NCBI RefSeq assembly: GCF_900116765.1
Contig: NZ_UETC01000010.1
Span: 62,001-126,000 of the forward strand
Reading direction: 5' to 3'
DNA: 64,000 nt
From: Jannaschia seohaensis
Lineage (GTDB): Bacteria > Pseudomonadota > Alphaproteobacteria > Rhodobacterales > Rhodobacteraceae
Shown here: one piece after another, positions 53,282 through 61,678 of the stretch
Layout of the letters: each line of letters begins with the position of its first letter
How positions within the stretch are numbered: the stretch's first letter is position 1
Translations under genes and position numbers: made by a program
Notes under the pieces: generated by a model
Told to the model about the DNA's origin: nothing
What the model saw: the letters and a program-made list of their open reading frames with translations, nothing else
Database searches by the model: none

Positions 53282-54055
53282 CTAGAGATGAAAGGTCAGA
53301 TGCGCCGCGCCCGAGGGCGTCAGCGTCTGGCGTTGCACGCGCACATGGAAGGCGCGGGCGATCAGGTCTTCGGTCAGCACCTCCGCCGGAACGCCCTGCG
53401 CGAGGCACCGGCCCCGTGCCAGCACCAGCACTCGGTCGGCCAGATCGGCGGCGAGGTTGATGTCGTGCAGGCTGGTGACGACGGTCAGGCCGAGTGTGCG
53501 GACCAGGGCCAGCACCTCCAGCTGATGACGGATGTCCAGATGATTGGTCGGCTCGTCGAGGATCAGCAATCGCGGCTCCTGCGCCAGGGCGCGGGCCACC
53601 ATGACCCGTTGCCGTTCCCCGCCGGACAGGGTGCCGATGCGCCGGTCGGCCAGCCGACTCAGATCCAGCCGTGCGAGAGCGGTGGCGACGATGCGTTCGT
53701 CCCGAAGCCCAGGACGGGCGAGGCCGGACCGGTGCGGCGCACGGCCAAGGGTCACGATCTCGCGCACGGTGAGCGCGAAGTCGCTCGGCTGCTCCTGCAG
53801 GACGACGGCGACGCTGCGCGCGACCTCCCGCGCTTCCATCTCCCAAATGTCCTGACCATCGACCAACACGCGCCCCGAAGCGGGCCGCAGGTAGCGGTAA
53901 AGGAGCCGCAGAAGCGTCGATTTCCCCGCGCCGTTCGGCCCCACGATGCCAAGCACCTGACCGGGCGTCACGTCCAGCGACACATCCTCCAGAACGGGAT
54001 GGCCGCGGCGCGGGGCCCAGGTTAGCCCCTCGGCGCGGAGCGCGGCCGGCGTCAC
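53282..54055 (-). CDS. btuD: Corrinoid/B12 ABC transporter ATPase (BtuD/FepC family)
   Basis: 257-residue ATPase. Walker A GPNGAGKST, Q-loop VVLQEQPSDF, signature LSGGERQRVMVARAL, Walker B LLILDEPTNHLD and H-loop VTSLHDINLAADLAD are intact, the pattern of FepC/BtuD-type importers. The start is a GTG overlapping the DUF1636 stop (GTGA). It supplies energy for BtuC in the inner membrane. Confidence 0.9.
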   Translation of the reverse strand: MTPAALRAEGLTWAPRRGHPVLEDVSLDVTPGQVLGIVGPNGAGKSTLLRLLYRYLRPASGRVLVDGQDIWEMEAREVARSVAVVLQEQPSDFALTVREIVTLGRAPHRSGLARPGLRDERIVATALARLDLSRLADRRIGTLSGGERQRVMVARALAQEPRLLILDEPTNHLDIRHQLEVLALVRTLGLTVVTSLHDINLAADLADRVLVLARGRCLAQGVPAEVLTEDLIARAFHVRVQRQTLTPSGAAHLTFHL

Positions 54056-54447
54056 TGCACGGCCCGCGCTTCAGTCGCCAGCACCATCGCCGGAATCCGG
54101 GCCAGCGTGCCGGTCCGCAGCTTGCCGGGCCGGACCGTGGCCGCGCACCAGCCGTCCTCCAGCCCACGATATTGCTGCGCAAAGGCGACGAGATCGCAGA
54201 TATCCTCCTCCGGGGCGATGTCTCCGAAGAGATAAGTCGCCTTCGCATCGGCGTGGTAAGCGATAGTGCAAGGCCGGTCGCAGCCCGCCATGCAGGCCAC
54301 GCCGGAGATCTCGAATTCCTCCGCGACGGCCCCAGCAGCGTCGAGCGCCGCGCGCAGACGGGCGATCAGTTCGAGGCCGGGTCGGCACTCGGTTCCCTTG
54401 TGCCGGCACGAGGTGCAGACGCTAATTCGATGGCGTGTCCGGTTCAT
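54052..54447 (-). CDS. DUF1636 cysteine-rich protein, first gene of the B12 uptake unit
   Basis: 131-residue protein of the DUF1636 family, often found with cobalamin genes. Cysteines appear as VCTSCRHKGTEC near the N-terminus and VACMAGCDRPC in the middle, suggesting a metal or iron-sulfur centre on a thioredoxin/ferredoxin-like fold. The TYLFGDI segment is also typical. Function is unknown; redox handling or reduction of incoming corrinoid is only a guess. It follows the cobalamin riboswitch and has GGAGGG before its ATG. Confidence 0.85.
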   Translation of the reverse strand: MNRTRHRISVCTSCRHKGTECRPGLELIARLRAALDAAGAVAEEFEISGVACMAGCDRPCTIAYHADAKATYLFGDIAPEEDICDLVAFAQQYRGLEDGWCAATVRPGKLRTGTLARIPAMVLATEARAVQ

Positions 54448-54514
54448 GTCGCCCTCCGCGATGTGCGGGGGCGGTCAAAGGCGATGCGGCGGGGCATTGG
54501 CCCATATCGGTCAT
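54422..54514 (-). CDS. Possible 30-codon leader ORF between the cobalamin riboswitch and the DUF1636 gene
   Basis: An ATG at 54514 is preceded by AAGGAGG at five bases, a better ribosome site than that of the gene it precedes. The 30-codon frame (MTDMGQCPAAS...) ends at a TAG overlapping the DUF1636 start region by 26 bases in another frame. It is not recognised as a protein. It could be a leader whose translation couples the riboswitch to DUF1636, or the good ribosome site may be fortuitous. Confidence 0.3.
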   Translation of the reverse strand: MTDMGQCPAASPLTAPAHRGGRHEPDTPSN

Positions 54515-54559
54515 CGTGGCCTCCTTCCCGGACAACCCCGCCCGGTCTGGTTCAAGTCA

Positions 54560-54747
54560 CGATGGCAGGTCTCCTGACTTGCGGGTCTCCGCTTCCCCGC
54601 GCCTTCCCGCACCGCTTGGGTCCAGTGGCACAGACGGGGTCGCTCTCCGCTCACAGTTGCGGGGGCAGTCACGGATTTGGCGCCTGATGGCTACACCGCA
54701 CCGTGTTCCCTTTTCATCCCTTGGCCGTGGTGAGCCTCAGAAACCAT
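54560..54747 (-). promoter_or_regulatory. Cobalamin (AdoCbl) riboswitch
   Basis: On the minus strand the conserved cobalamin-aptamer blocks occur in order: AAAAGGGAACACGGTG, AAATCCGTGACTGCCCC, the CCCGCAACTGT core, GCCACTGG, GGGAAGGC, and the B12-box end AAGTCAGGAGACCTGCC. It precedes the DUF1636-btuD-btuF-btuC unit by about 110 bases. Binding of adenosylcobalamin should switch the uptake genes off. Confidence 0.96.
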
Positions 54748-54837
54748 CTTAGAGAAAACCTTCGCCCAGTCTGCCGGGGCGGTCAAGGCGAAGTCGGACG
54801 GCGTCCGGCGCACCGAGGGGATGGCTCCCTGGGGCGC

Positions 54838-55530
54838 TTACGCGTCCCCGGCGGCCTGGCGCGCCGCAAACGCCCGCAGCAAGGGCACGCGCTGCGGTCT
54901 GAAACTGGCGCCCGTCGCCTCCGCGCGCTCGATCCGTGGGACGTGGAAGCGCCGCCAGTCCTGCCGCAGGGTGCACCACGCCAGAAGCATCAGCGTCCGG
55001 TCCGAGTAGCTGAGGCCCAGGGGCCAGACCTCCCGGCGGGTTCGCCGCTCGGCCAAGTCCCGATAGCTGAGGTCGAGGACAAGTTCCTCCCAGCAGGCGC
55101 GGCGCAGGAGAGACATATCGACGGCGATTGCAAGCGGGTCGCGCGGCGGGCGGAAGCTGCGCAGGACGGTGTGCAGGGCTTGGCGCGATTGCCGGTCGGG
55201 CAGGGTCGCGATGATCCGCGCAAGGGCGGTCTGGCCCGCCTGCTCCAGTGCGTCGTCCCCGGTCTGGCTCAATTCGCCCACGGCAAGCACAAGGGCTTCG
55301 ATTTCAAGCCGCGAAAAGCTCTGCGGGGGCAAGGCGGGGTCTTCGATCAGGCGATAGCCGACCCCCGCCTCCCCATCGATCAGCGCACCGCCAGCCCGCA
55401 AGGTGGCGATGTCGCGGTAAAGCTGGCGCTTCGACACATCGGTTTCGGCCGCAAGCCGCGCGGCCGTGACCGGCGCGGGCAGGCGGCGGAGCGCATCCAT
55501 AAGACGCAGGAGTCGGTCGGCGCGGGCCAT
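54838..55530 (-). CDS. YafY-type WYL-domain transcription regulator
   Basis: 230-residue regulator: N-terminal helix-turn-helix (ARADRLLRLMDALRRLP, LAAETDVSKRQLYRDIATLRAGG, about 2-50) followed by a WYL ligand-sensing domain (about 130-200, with LVLDLSYRDLAERRTRREVWPLGLSY in outline and LLAWCTLRQDWRRFHVPRI). The start MARADRL at 55530 is preferred over an upstream ATG that would add 14 residues. It is divergent from a glutathione transferase gene across 66 bases, which contain an imperfect CTGAC-N7-GGCAG repeat (55532-55548). It probably controls that neighbour. Confidence 0.88.
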   Translation of the reverse strand: MARADRLLRLMDALRRLPAPVTAARLAAETDVSKRQLYRDIATLRAGGALIDGEAGVGYRLIEDPALPPQSFSRLEIEALVLAVGELSQTGDDALEQAGQTALARIIATLPDRQSRQALHTVLRSFRPPRDPLAIAVDMSLLRRACWEELVLDLSYRDLAERRTRREVWPLGLSYSDRTLMLLAWCTLRQDWRRFHVPRIERAEATGASFRPQRVPLLRAFAARQAAGDA

Positions 55531-55596
55531 GCTGACGGAATATGGCAGTAGGGCGCGGGTAAGACGAGGCATCACACGCACCGAAAGGATCTTGGC

Positions 55597-56193
55597 ATGC
55601 TGACCCTGTTCCACGCCCCGCGCTCCCGCGCGACCACCATTCTCGTGCTGATCGAGGAGATGGGGATCGGCGACCGCATCGAATTGGTCGAGGTCTTGGT
55701 CCGGCGGGCCGACGGCTCCGGCGGCCCGGATCCCCGCAACCCGCATCCCGAAGGCAAGGTGCCCTATCTGACCGATGGCGCCGATCATCTGCGGGAGCGG
55801 GGCGCGATCGTCGTCTATCTCACGGATCTGTTCCCCGAAGCGGGACTGGGCCGCCCGGTCGGGCATCCCCAGCGCGGCGCGTTCCTGAGCTGGCTGTTCT
55901 ACTACCAGGGCGTGATGGAGCCGGTTCTGGTGCTTGAGGGCGCCGGCCTGCGGCACCCGCTGCTGGAGGCGACTTTCCGGGATCTGCAAGCGGTGATCGC
56001 CACCCTGGAGACCGCGTTGGAGCAGGGGGCCTTCTTGCTGGGCGATGCCTATTCCGCCGCTGACCTGCTTTTGTCGAGCCCGTTTCAATGGATCCCGGAC
56101 GCCCTGTCAGACAGCCCGCGTCTACGTGACTGGATCGCGCGCTGCGCCGATCGCCCGGCGATGCGGGCGGTCCTGGCGCGCGAGCAGGCCTGA
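55597..56193 (+). CDS. Glutathione S-transferase family protein
   Basis: 198 residues. The N-terminal thioredoxin-like domain (LTLFHAPRSRATTILVLIEEMG, NPHPEGKVPYLTDG) is followed by a helical C-terminal domain (about 90-198) with the N-capping LLGDAYSAADLLLSSPF segment. The usual ES-AI glutathione contact reads ERGAIVVYL, so the serine is replaced. The substrate is unknown. It is divergent from, and probably regulated by, the WYL protein. The 246-base gap after it, before the convergent methyltransferase, holds nothing I recognise. Confidence 0.87.
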   Translation: MLTLFHAPRSRATTILVLIEEMGIGDRIELVEVLVRRADGSGGPDPRNPHPEGKVPYLTDGADHLRERGAIVVYLTDLFPEAGLGRPVGHPQRGAFLSWLFYYQGVMEPVLVLEGAGLRHPLLEATFRDLQAVIATLETALEQGAFLLGDAYSAADLLLSSPFQWIPDALSDSPRLRDWIARCADRPAMRAVLAREQA

Positions 56194-56439
56194 AGCGCCG
56201 GGGGGCGGCAGGGGTCTCGGGCGCGATCCGCCGGGTTCGCCCCCTGAGCTGGGGCACGGTCCCGCGCGCCGCGCTCCGGGGCGCGCGGATCGCCCCGTGG
56301 TCTCCAGGTAAGGGCATGCGGACCATCCCCGGCGGGTCAGCGGCACGTGTTCGACGATAAGCCGCTAGGCCTCGAACCGGCGGCTCCGGTCGTGGAAGGG
56401 GGCGGCGGGTTCCGGTCAGATTGGGCGGGCGTGGCCCGG

Positions 56440-57123
56440 TCAGGCCGGCTTGCGGGCAACCAGGAAGGTTGCGGCGCGCGTGTCTGGGCGGAAGCGGCGC
56501 TCGATTTCGAAGCCATGCGCCTTGAGCGCGCCGACCAATTCGGCCTCGGTGAAGAACCCCAGCGCCGGCGGGAAGAGCCCAGCAGCCCGTGCCAGAGGCG
56601 CGACGAGCCGAAGCCAGGGCGCGACCTCGGACAGACAGGGCGTGGACGAGACGAAAACGCCCCCCGGCCGCAGCCAGCGATGGGCCGCCGCGATCGCCGC
56701 GTCCCGCCGCTCCAGCAGATGCAGCAGCGAATGCGCCATCACCATGTCCTGACTTCCCTCCGCGACAGCCAGATCCTCGAAGGCGGCGACCTCGAAGCTC
56801 AGCTTCTCGGGGTCGATATCCCGGGCCTTGTCCCGGGCGATCTCGATCATCGCGGCGGAGACATCGGCGGCGCGGATGCGGTCCGCATGGGGCGCGAGCG
56901 TCAGCGCGGTCGAGCCCGTCCCGCAGCCGATCTCGACCACTTGCGAGCCGGGTCTGTCGCGCAGCAAGTCGGACATCATGTCGAGCTTCATCGCATAGGC
57001 GGCGGGATCCTCGACCGGCCTGGCCGCGTAGCGCGCCGCCATCCGATCCCAAAACCCGGCGGCTGGATGGGCGCTTGCCCGAGAGGCGTCCGATGGGGGG
57101 CGGGAGGGGAAGGCGGCGGGCAT
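56440..57123 (-). CDS. Class I SAM-dependent methyltransferase
   Basis: 227-residue cytoplasmic methyltransferase, substrate unknown. The SAM-binding motif I is VVEIGCGTGSTALTLAP (about 63-79), with ADVSAAMIEIAR as motif II and a DMVMAHSLLHLL/LRPGGVFVSSTPC pair completing the Rossmann-like fold. The opening FWDRMAARYAARPVEDPAAY is shared with a family of small methyltransferases in Rhodobacterales. The gene stands alone, convergent with the glutathione transferase gene. Confidence 0.88.
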   Translation of the reverse strand: MPAAFPSRPPSDASRASAHPAAGFWDRMAARYAARPVEDPAAYAMKLDMMSDLLRDRPGSQVVEIGCGTGSTALTLAPHADRIRAADVSAAMIEIARDKARDIDPEKLSFEVAAFEDLAVAEGSQDMVMAHSLLHLLERRDAAIAAAHRWLRPGGVFVSSTPCLSEVAPWLRLVAPLARAAGLFPPALGFFTEAELVGALKAHGFEIERRFRPDTRAATFLVARKPA

Positions 57124-57553
57124 CCGAGGGCTCCTTGGGTCGTGCGCTGTCGATGGATACCGTCATATCGCGCCTGGTGCGTCGCCGAAATTCAACAGCC
57201 GTGTCGAGCAGCTATGCATCCGTGCATGGACTGGGGGCTTCGCGCTTGATTTCCTGGTCAAGGACAACAGAGCAGGAAGTCCTGCGCGATCCAAGGTGAC
57301 GGCAGGCGCGTGGGCTGCGCCTCGCCCCGTCCGGCAACTGGACCGCCCCGGCAGGCGCGTTGCCGGGTACTGTCTGTCGCAGCGCTTAACCGCCACGCTC
57401 CGCTCGGCCGAGACCGTGGCGCCGGGATGGGGGCGGCGGGTGATCCGGCTCGACGCGGCAGTGGACGTGGTTCGGTTCGAGGGCCTCAGCAACTTTCGGA
57501 AGCAAATGACCGGCGTGGTCCGGGCAGACGGTTTCTCGCAGGACTGGACCTCA
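57124..57553. other. Non-coding stretch upstream of the methyltransferase
   Basis: About 430 bases with only arginine/proline-rich shadow frames on both strands. I see no RNA gene, repeat or insertion-sequence end. It must contain the methyltransferase promoter on the minus strand. Confidence 0.45.
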
Positions 57554-57581
57554 GCGCGGCGCCGTGAGTGAGGCGCCGCGC
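57554..57581 (-). terminator. Perfect GC inverted repeat after the RraA-like gene (possible terminator)
   Basis: GCGCGGCGCC (57554-57563), loop GTGAGTGA, GGCGCCGCGC (57572-57581). It lies 18 bases beyond the stop of the RraA-like gene, the last of the operon. There is no T run on either strand, so it is either a non-canonical terminator or an mRNA-stabilising hairpin. Confidence 0.5.
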
Positions 57582-57598
57582 CGGGCGGTCCGCGCGGC

Positions 57599-58303
57599 TC
57601 AGGCGTCCTCGCCGATCACCGCCGAGACGAGGCGGCCCGCGCCGGACGCGTCGGCCAGGGCGATAGGTGCGTCGCCCCGCGCGGCGCGGCGGGCGGCCAC
57701 CATACGGCCCCGGGTCAGCGCGATATCGGCGACGCGGGCCGCCTCGTCGGCCTGCATCGCATAGACTCCGTCCGCATCCGCCAGGATCGCGTCGCCCGGC
57801 AGCACCGGGACGCCGCCGACCGAAACGGGCACCTGCGCGCGCCCGCCCAGATCGGCCATCCGCGTCGTCATCGGCGAGACGCCCCGGCACCAGACCGGGA
57901 AGCCCAGCTCCGCCAGTTCTTCGCCATCGGTGCAAGGCCCGTCGATGATCGCGCCGATGATCCCCTGGCGCATGGCCGCCGCCGCGACTCCGTCGCCCAG
58001 GCAGGCATGGCGCGTGTCGCCCAGCCGGTCGATGACCAGGATGTCGCCGGGCTGGGCCAGACCCACCGCGTAATGCAGCATCACCGAGCACGGTCCCGGG
58101 ATCTGCACCGTCAGCGCCCGGCCCGCGATGCGCGGCCCGAAGCCCTTGTTCACGCGGATGCCCGTATCCATCGCCCCCCAATAGAGGATGTGGCCCAGCA
58201 TCGTCGTTTCGCATTGCTTGAGCGTCTCGATCAGCGCGGGGTCCAGCGGCGGCGGGGCGTCGCCGATGACGTATTTCTTGGGGGCGGGCAGGGGCTTGGT
58301 CAT
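57599..58303 (-). CDS. RraA-family protein (HMG aldolase / demethylmenaquinone-methyltransferase-like fold)
   Basis: 234 residues. The RraA/HMG-aldolase core is visible: GRALTVQIPGPCSVMLHYAVGLAQPGDILVIDRLGDTRHACLGDGVAA (cited in outline), GIIGAIIDGPCTDGEEL with the metal-site Asp, and GVPVLPGDAILADADGVYAM. Relatives act as 4-hydroxy-4-methyl-2-oxoglutarate or oxaloacetate aldolases/decarboxylases; others only inhibit RNase E. Linkage to an uptake operon favours a catabolic aldolase. The ATG at 58303 overlaps the dppC-like stop by four bases. Confidence 0.85.
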   Translation of the reverse strand: MTKPLPAPKKYVIGDAPPPLDPALIETLKQCETTMLGHILYWGAMDTGIRVNKGFGPRIAGRALTVQIPGPCSVMLHYAVGLAQPGDILVIDRLGDTRHACLGDGVAAAAMRQGIIGAIIDGPCTDGEELAELGFPVWCRGVSPMTTRMADLGGRAQVPVSVGGVPVLPGDAILADADGVYAMQADEAARVADIALTRGRMVAARRAARGDAPIALADASGAGRLVSAVIGEDA

Positions 58304-59148
58304 CTCTCGCTCCGAAGGGTGGGGTCGAGCCGGTCGCGCAGCCAGTCGCCAATCATCGAGACCGACAGCGCGAGGCAGAAGATGATCGCGCCGGGCAAGA
58401 GCGTCAGCCACCAGGCAGTCATGAGCCGGTCGCGGCCTTCGGACATGATCTGGCCCAGGCTCGTCAGCGGCGGCTGCACGCCGAGGCCCAGGAAGGACAG
58501 CGCGGTCTCCAGAAGGATCGTCAGCGGCAGGTTCACGGTGAACTGCACCAGCGCGATGTTGAGGATATTGGGCAGGACGTGGCGCAGGTAGATGCGCGCG
58601 GGCGAGGCGCCCAGAGCGCGGATCGCGGTGACATAGCCGCTCTCTTTGGCCTGAAGCGTCGCGCCGCGCATCAGGCGGGCATAGACCTCCCACCCGTTCA
58701 GGCCGACGAGCAGCAGGAACAGGGTGAAGGAATTGTCGAACATCGCCAGCATGAAGAGCGCCACGATGATGATCGGCAGCGAGGCCTGCACGTCGATGGC
58801 CGCGACGATGACGGCCTCGGTCTTGCCACGACGCGCGGCGGCCAGGATGCCAAGGAGCGAGCCCAGGATCGCGCCGATCAGCGTGCCGACAATGGCGACG
58901 ACCAGGGTGATCTGCGCGCCGGTCACCAGCCGCGCCAGCAGGTCGCGGCCCCGGGCGTCGGTGCCCAGCGGATAGCCCTCGGTCCCCGGCGGCTTGAGCC
59001 GGTCGAAGAGCGACGTGTCGCGGAAGCCATGCGGTGTCAGCGCGTGGCCGAACAGCGCGAAGAGCACGAAGAGCGCGACGAACCCCATCGCGAGCTTGAC
59101 GCTGAGCGGGATCGCAGGGCGGGCGCGGGCGGCGGTCACATCGGTCAT
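58300..59148 (-). CDS. Peptide-type ABC transporter permease (DppC-like)
   Basis: 282-residue DppC/OppC permease. An N-terminal helix precedes the periplasmic segment HPLGTDARGRDLLARLVTGAQ-like block (here YPLGTDARGRDLLARLV) that defines the family. The EAA loop IRALGASPARIYLRHVLPNILN and about six helices follow. The ATG overlaps the dppB-like stop (ATGA). The substrate is not determinable from the permease. Confidence 0.92.
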   Translation of the reverse strand: MTDVTAARARPAIPLSVKLAMGFVALFVLFALFGHALTPHGFRDTSLFDRLKPPGTEGYPLGTDARGRDLLARLVTGAQITLVVAIVGTLIGAILGSLLGILAAARRGKTEAVIVAAIDVQASLPIIIVALFMLAMFDNSFTLFLLLVGLNGWEVYARLMRGATLQAKESGYVTAIRALGASPARIYLRHVLPNILNIALVQFTVNLPLTILLETALSFLGLGVQPPLTSLGQIMSEGRDRLMTAWWLTLLPGAIIFCLALSVSMIGDWLRDRLDPTLRSER

Positions 59149-60053
59149 GACGCGCGGATCCTCGGGTCGATGAGAAGGTAGAGGAAGTCAACCAGCAGGT
59201 TCGCCAGAACCATGGTGAAGGCAACGACCAGCACCAGGAACTGCACCTGCGCAAGATCGCGTGTCGCGACCGAGCGGACCAGCAACTGACCCACGCCGGG
59301 CCAGGCGAAGACCTGCTCGGTCACGACCGAGCCGGCTACCAGCGCGCCCAGCGACAGCCCGATCAGCGTGACCAGCGGGATCGCCGCGTTGGGTGCCGCA
59401 TGGCGGATCAGGCGTAGGCGGAAGGGCACGCCCCGGGCTTCGGCGGCGCGCATGTAAGGCGCGTTGATCGTCTCCAGTACCGAGGACCGGGTGAAGCGCG
59501 CGAAGCTGCCCATGGCGGCCAGGCCCAGTGTCAGCGCGGGCCAGAGGACACTGGCGCTGTCGCCGCCGAGGAAGGTGCCGAAGACGAGGGCGGCGATCAG
59601 GATCATCAGGAGGCCGAACAGAAAGTTCGGCATGGCGAATGCGAAGACCGAGAAGGCCATGACGAAGCGATCCAGCGCGCTGCCCCGCCGGATGGCGGCG
59701 ATGGCGCCCACGGGAATGCCGATGGCGATCGCCATGGCGAGCGCGGTCAGGCCCAGTTCCAGCGTGTGGGGCAGGCGGGCGAGGAAGACCTCCTCGACGG
59801 CCAGTCCCGTATGGATCGAAAAGCCGAAATCGCCCTGCAACAGACCGCCGACATAGCCCGTGTATTGCACCCAGATCGGCTGATCGAGGCCCATGGCGCG
59901 GGCATATTGGTCGATGACCTCCTGCGGCGCGTCGGGCGGCACGAGGGCCGCCGCCGGGTCGCCGGAGAAGCGGATGAACAGGAAGACCAGCGTCACCGTG
60001 ATGAGCAGCGTGGCCACGGCGCGGATCAGGCGGGAGAGGATATAGCCGATCAT
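59145..60053 (-). CDS. Peptide-type ABC transporter permease (DppB-like)
   Basis: 302-residue DppB/OppB permease. It opens IGYILSRLIRAVATLLITVTLVFL, with the family's FSGDPAAALVPPDAP motif, EAA loop AAEARGVPFRLRLIRHAAPNAAIPL and the GSVVTEQVFAWPGVGQLLVRSVATRDLAQVQ end. Six helices are expected. It overlaps the fused ATPase gene and the dppC-like gene by four bases each. Confidence 0.93.
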   Translation of the reverse strand: MIGYILSRLIRAVATLLITVTLVFLFIRFSGDPAAALVPPDAPQEVIDQYARAMGLDQPIWVQYTGYVGGLLQGDFGFSIHTGLAVEEVFLARLPHTLELGLTALAMAIAIGIPVGAIAAIRRGSALDRFVMAFSVFAFAMPNFLFGLLMILIAALVFGTFLGGDSASVLWPALTLGLAAMGSFARFTRSSVLETINAPYMRAAEARGVPFRLRLIRHAAPNAAIPLVTLIGLSLGALVAGSVVTEQVFAWPGVGQLLVRSVATRDLAQVQFLVLVVAFTMVLANLLVDFLYLLIDPRIRAS

Positions 60054-61678
60054 GCGGCGTCTCCTTTCGCGAACATGTCGAGCCCTGGCGCGGCGGCGAG
60101 CAGATCCGCGGTATAGGGATGGGCCGGGCTGGCGAAGACCTGAGCGGCAGGGCCGCGCTCCACGATCTCGCCCCGGCGCATAACCAGGATGTCGTCGGCG
60201 ATGGCGCGAGCCACGGCGAGGTCATGGGTGATGAACAGGATCGCGAAGCCGAAGCGCTTTTGCATATCCGCGAACAGGTCCAGGATCTGCGCCTGGATCG
60301 AGACGTCGAGGGCCGAAACGGCCTCGTCCGCGATCAGCAGGTCGGGTTTCAGCGCCAGAGCCCGGGCGATGCAGATGCGTTGGCGCTGCCCGCCCGAGAA
60401 TTCCTGCGGGTAGCGTCCGCCCGCTTGGGCGGGCAGGCCGACCAGTTCCAGAAGTTCGGCGGCCTGGGCATGGGCCTCGACTTTGGGGGTGCCGTGGATG
60501 ATCGGGCCTTCGGCGATGGCCGCGCGGATCGTCTGGCGCGGGTCAAGCGCCGAATACGGATCCTGCAACACGACCTGGAGCGATTTGCGCAGGTGTTGCA
60601 GGGGCTTGCCGGTCAATTTGCTGATCTCTTCGCCCTTGAACCGGATCGAGCCGCTGTCGATCTCCTCCAGCCGCAGCAGGCAGCGCGCGAGGGAGCTCTT
60701 GCCCGAGCCGCTTTCGCCCACAACGGCGACGGTGCGTCCGGCCTCGATCCGGAGCGACGCGCCCTTGACGGCGTGGAGCGCTTTGCGTCCGCCGAAAAGG
60801 CCGCCGCGATAGGTCAGGTCGATATCGGTTGCCTCCAGGATCGTGTCGGTGCCGCCCGTCTCGCGTTCGCGCGGGGCGGGGGTGACGGCGGCGATCAGCT
60901 TCTTGGTGTAAGGATGCTGGGGCGCGTGGAGCACGGCGGCGGCGCGGCCGGTCTCGACCTGCACGCCTTTCTCCATGACGACGACCCGGTCGGCGATTTC
61001 GGCCACGACCCCGAAATCATGGGTCACGAACAGAACGGAGAGCCCATGCTCGGCCTTAAGCCGGGCAATCAAGGCCAGGATCTCGGCCTGGGTGGTCACG
61101 TCGAGCGCGGTGGTCGGCTCGTCCGCGATCAGCAGCTTGGGTTCCAGCAGCAGGGCCCCCGCGATGACGGCGCGCTGCGCCTGGCCGCCCGATAGCTGGT
61201 GCGGGTAGGATTTGGCGATGCGCTCCGGCTCGGGCAGGGCGACGGCGCGCAGCACGTCCAGCACGCGCGCCTTGCGGTCGCGCTTGGGCACGCCATGGAC
61301 CTCCAGCACCTCGGCCAATTGCGCGCCGATGGTGCGGACGGGGTTCAGGCTGGCCGCCGCGTCCTGAAAGATCATCGCCACCTGCGCGGAGCGGATCGCG
61401 CCATAGGCCGGGTCGCGCTGCGGGGGCAGGGGGGCGTCGTCCAGATGGACCTCGCCGGACAGCACCGGCAGGGCATGGGGCAGCATCCCAAGGATCGCCT
61501 GCCCGATCACCGATTTGCCGGAGCCGCTCTCGCCCACGAGGCAGACGGTTTCGCCCGGGGCGATGTCGAAGGAGACCTCCGACACCGCTTCGGGCCGGTC
61601 GCCATCGGCCGGCAGACCCACCGTCAGCCCACGGATGGAAAGGAGCGGCGCCGGAGCGCCGCTCAGGTTCTCAGCCAT
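60050..61678 (-). CDS. Peptide-type ABC transporter ATPase, fused DppD-DppF type
   Basis: 542 residues with two complete nucleotide-binding domains in tandem. Domain 1 (about 10-260) has Walker A GESGSGKSV, signature LSGGQAQRA and Walker B LLIADEPTTALD. Domain 2 (about 285-535) has GESGSGKSS, FSGGQRQRICIARAL and LLIADEAVSALD, where the second Walker B region carries Ala-Val in place of the usual Pro-Thr. The C-terminal DppF-type zinc/Fe-S tail cysteines are not obvious. An alternative ATG at 61693 would add five residues. It overlaps the binding-protein gene by eight bases. Confidence 0.93.
   Translation of the reverse strand: MAENLSGAPAPLLSIRGLTVGLPADGDRPEAVSEVSFDIAPGETVCLVGESGSGKSVIGQAILGMLPHALPVLSGEVHLDDAPLPPQRDPAYGAIRSAQVAMIFQDAAASLNPVRTIGAQLAEVLEVHGVPKRDRKARVLDVLRAVALPEPERIAKSYPHQLSGGQAQRAVIAGALLLEPKLLIADEPTTALDVTTQAEILALIARLKAEHGLSVLFVTHDFGVVAEIADRVVVMEKGVQVETGRAAAVLHAPQHPYTKKLIAAVTPAPRERETGGTDTILEATDIDLTYRGGLFGGRKALHAVKGASLRIEAGRTVAVVGESGSGKSSLARCLLRLEEIDSGSIRFKGEEISKLTGKPLQHLRKSLQVVLQDPYSALDPRQTIRAAIAEGPIIHGTPKVEAHAQAAELLELVGLPAQAGGRYPQEFSGGQRQRICIARALALKPDLLIADEAVSALDVSIQAQILDLFADMQKRFGFAILFITHDLAVARAIADDILVMRRGEIVERGPAAQVFASPAHPYTADLLAAAPGLDMFAKGDAA

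Noticed and set aside
51294-54055. The FecCD-type importer as a siderophore system
   Set aside because: The upstream cobalamin riboswitch and DUF1636 argue for corrinoid uptake; no siderophore gene is nearby.
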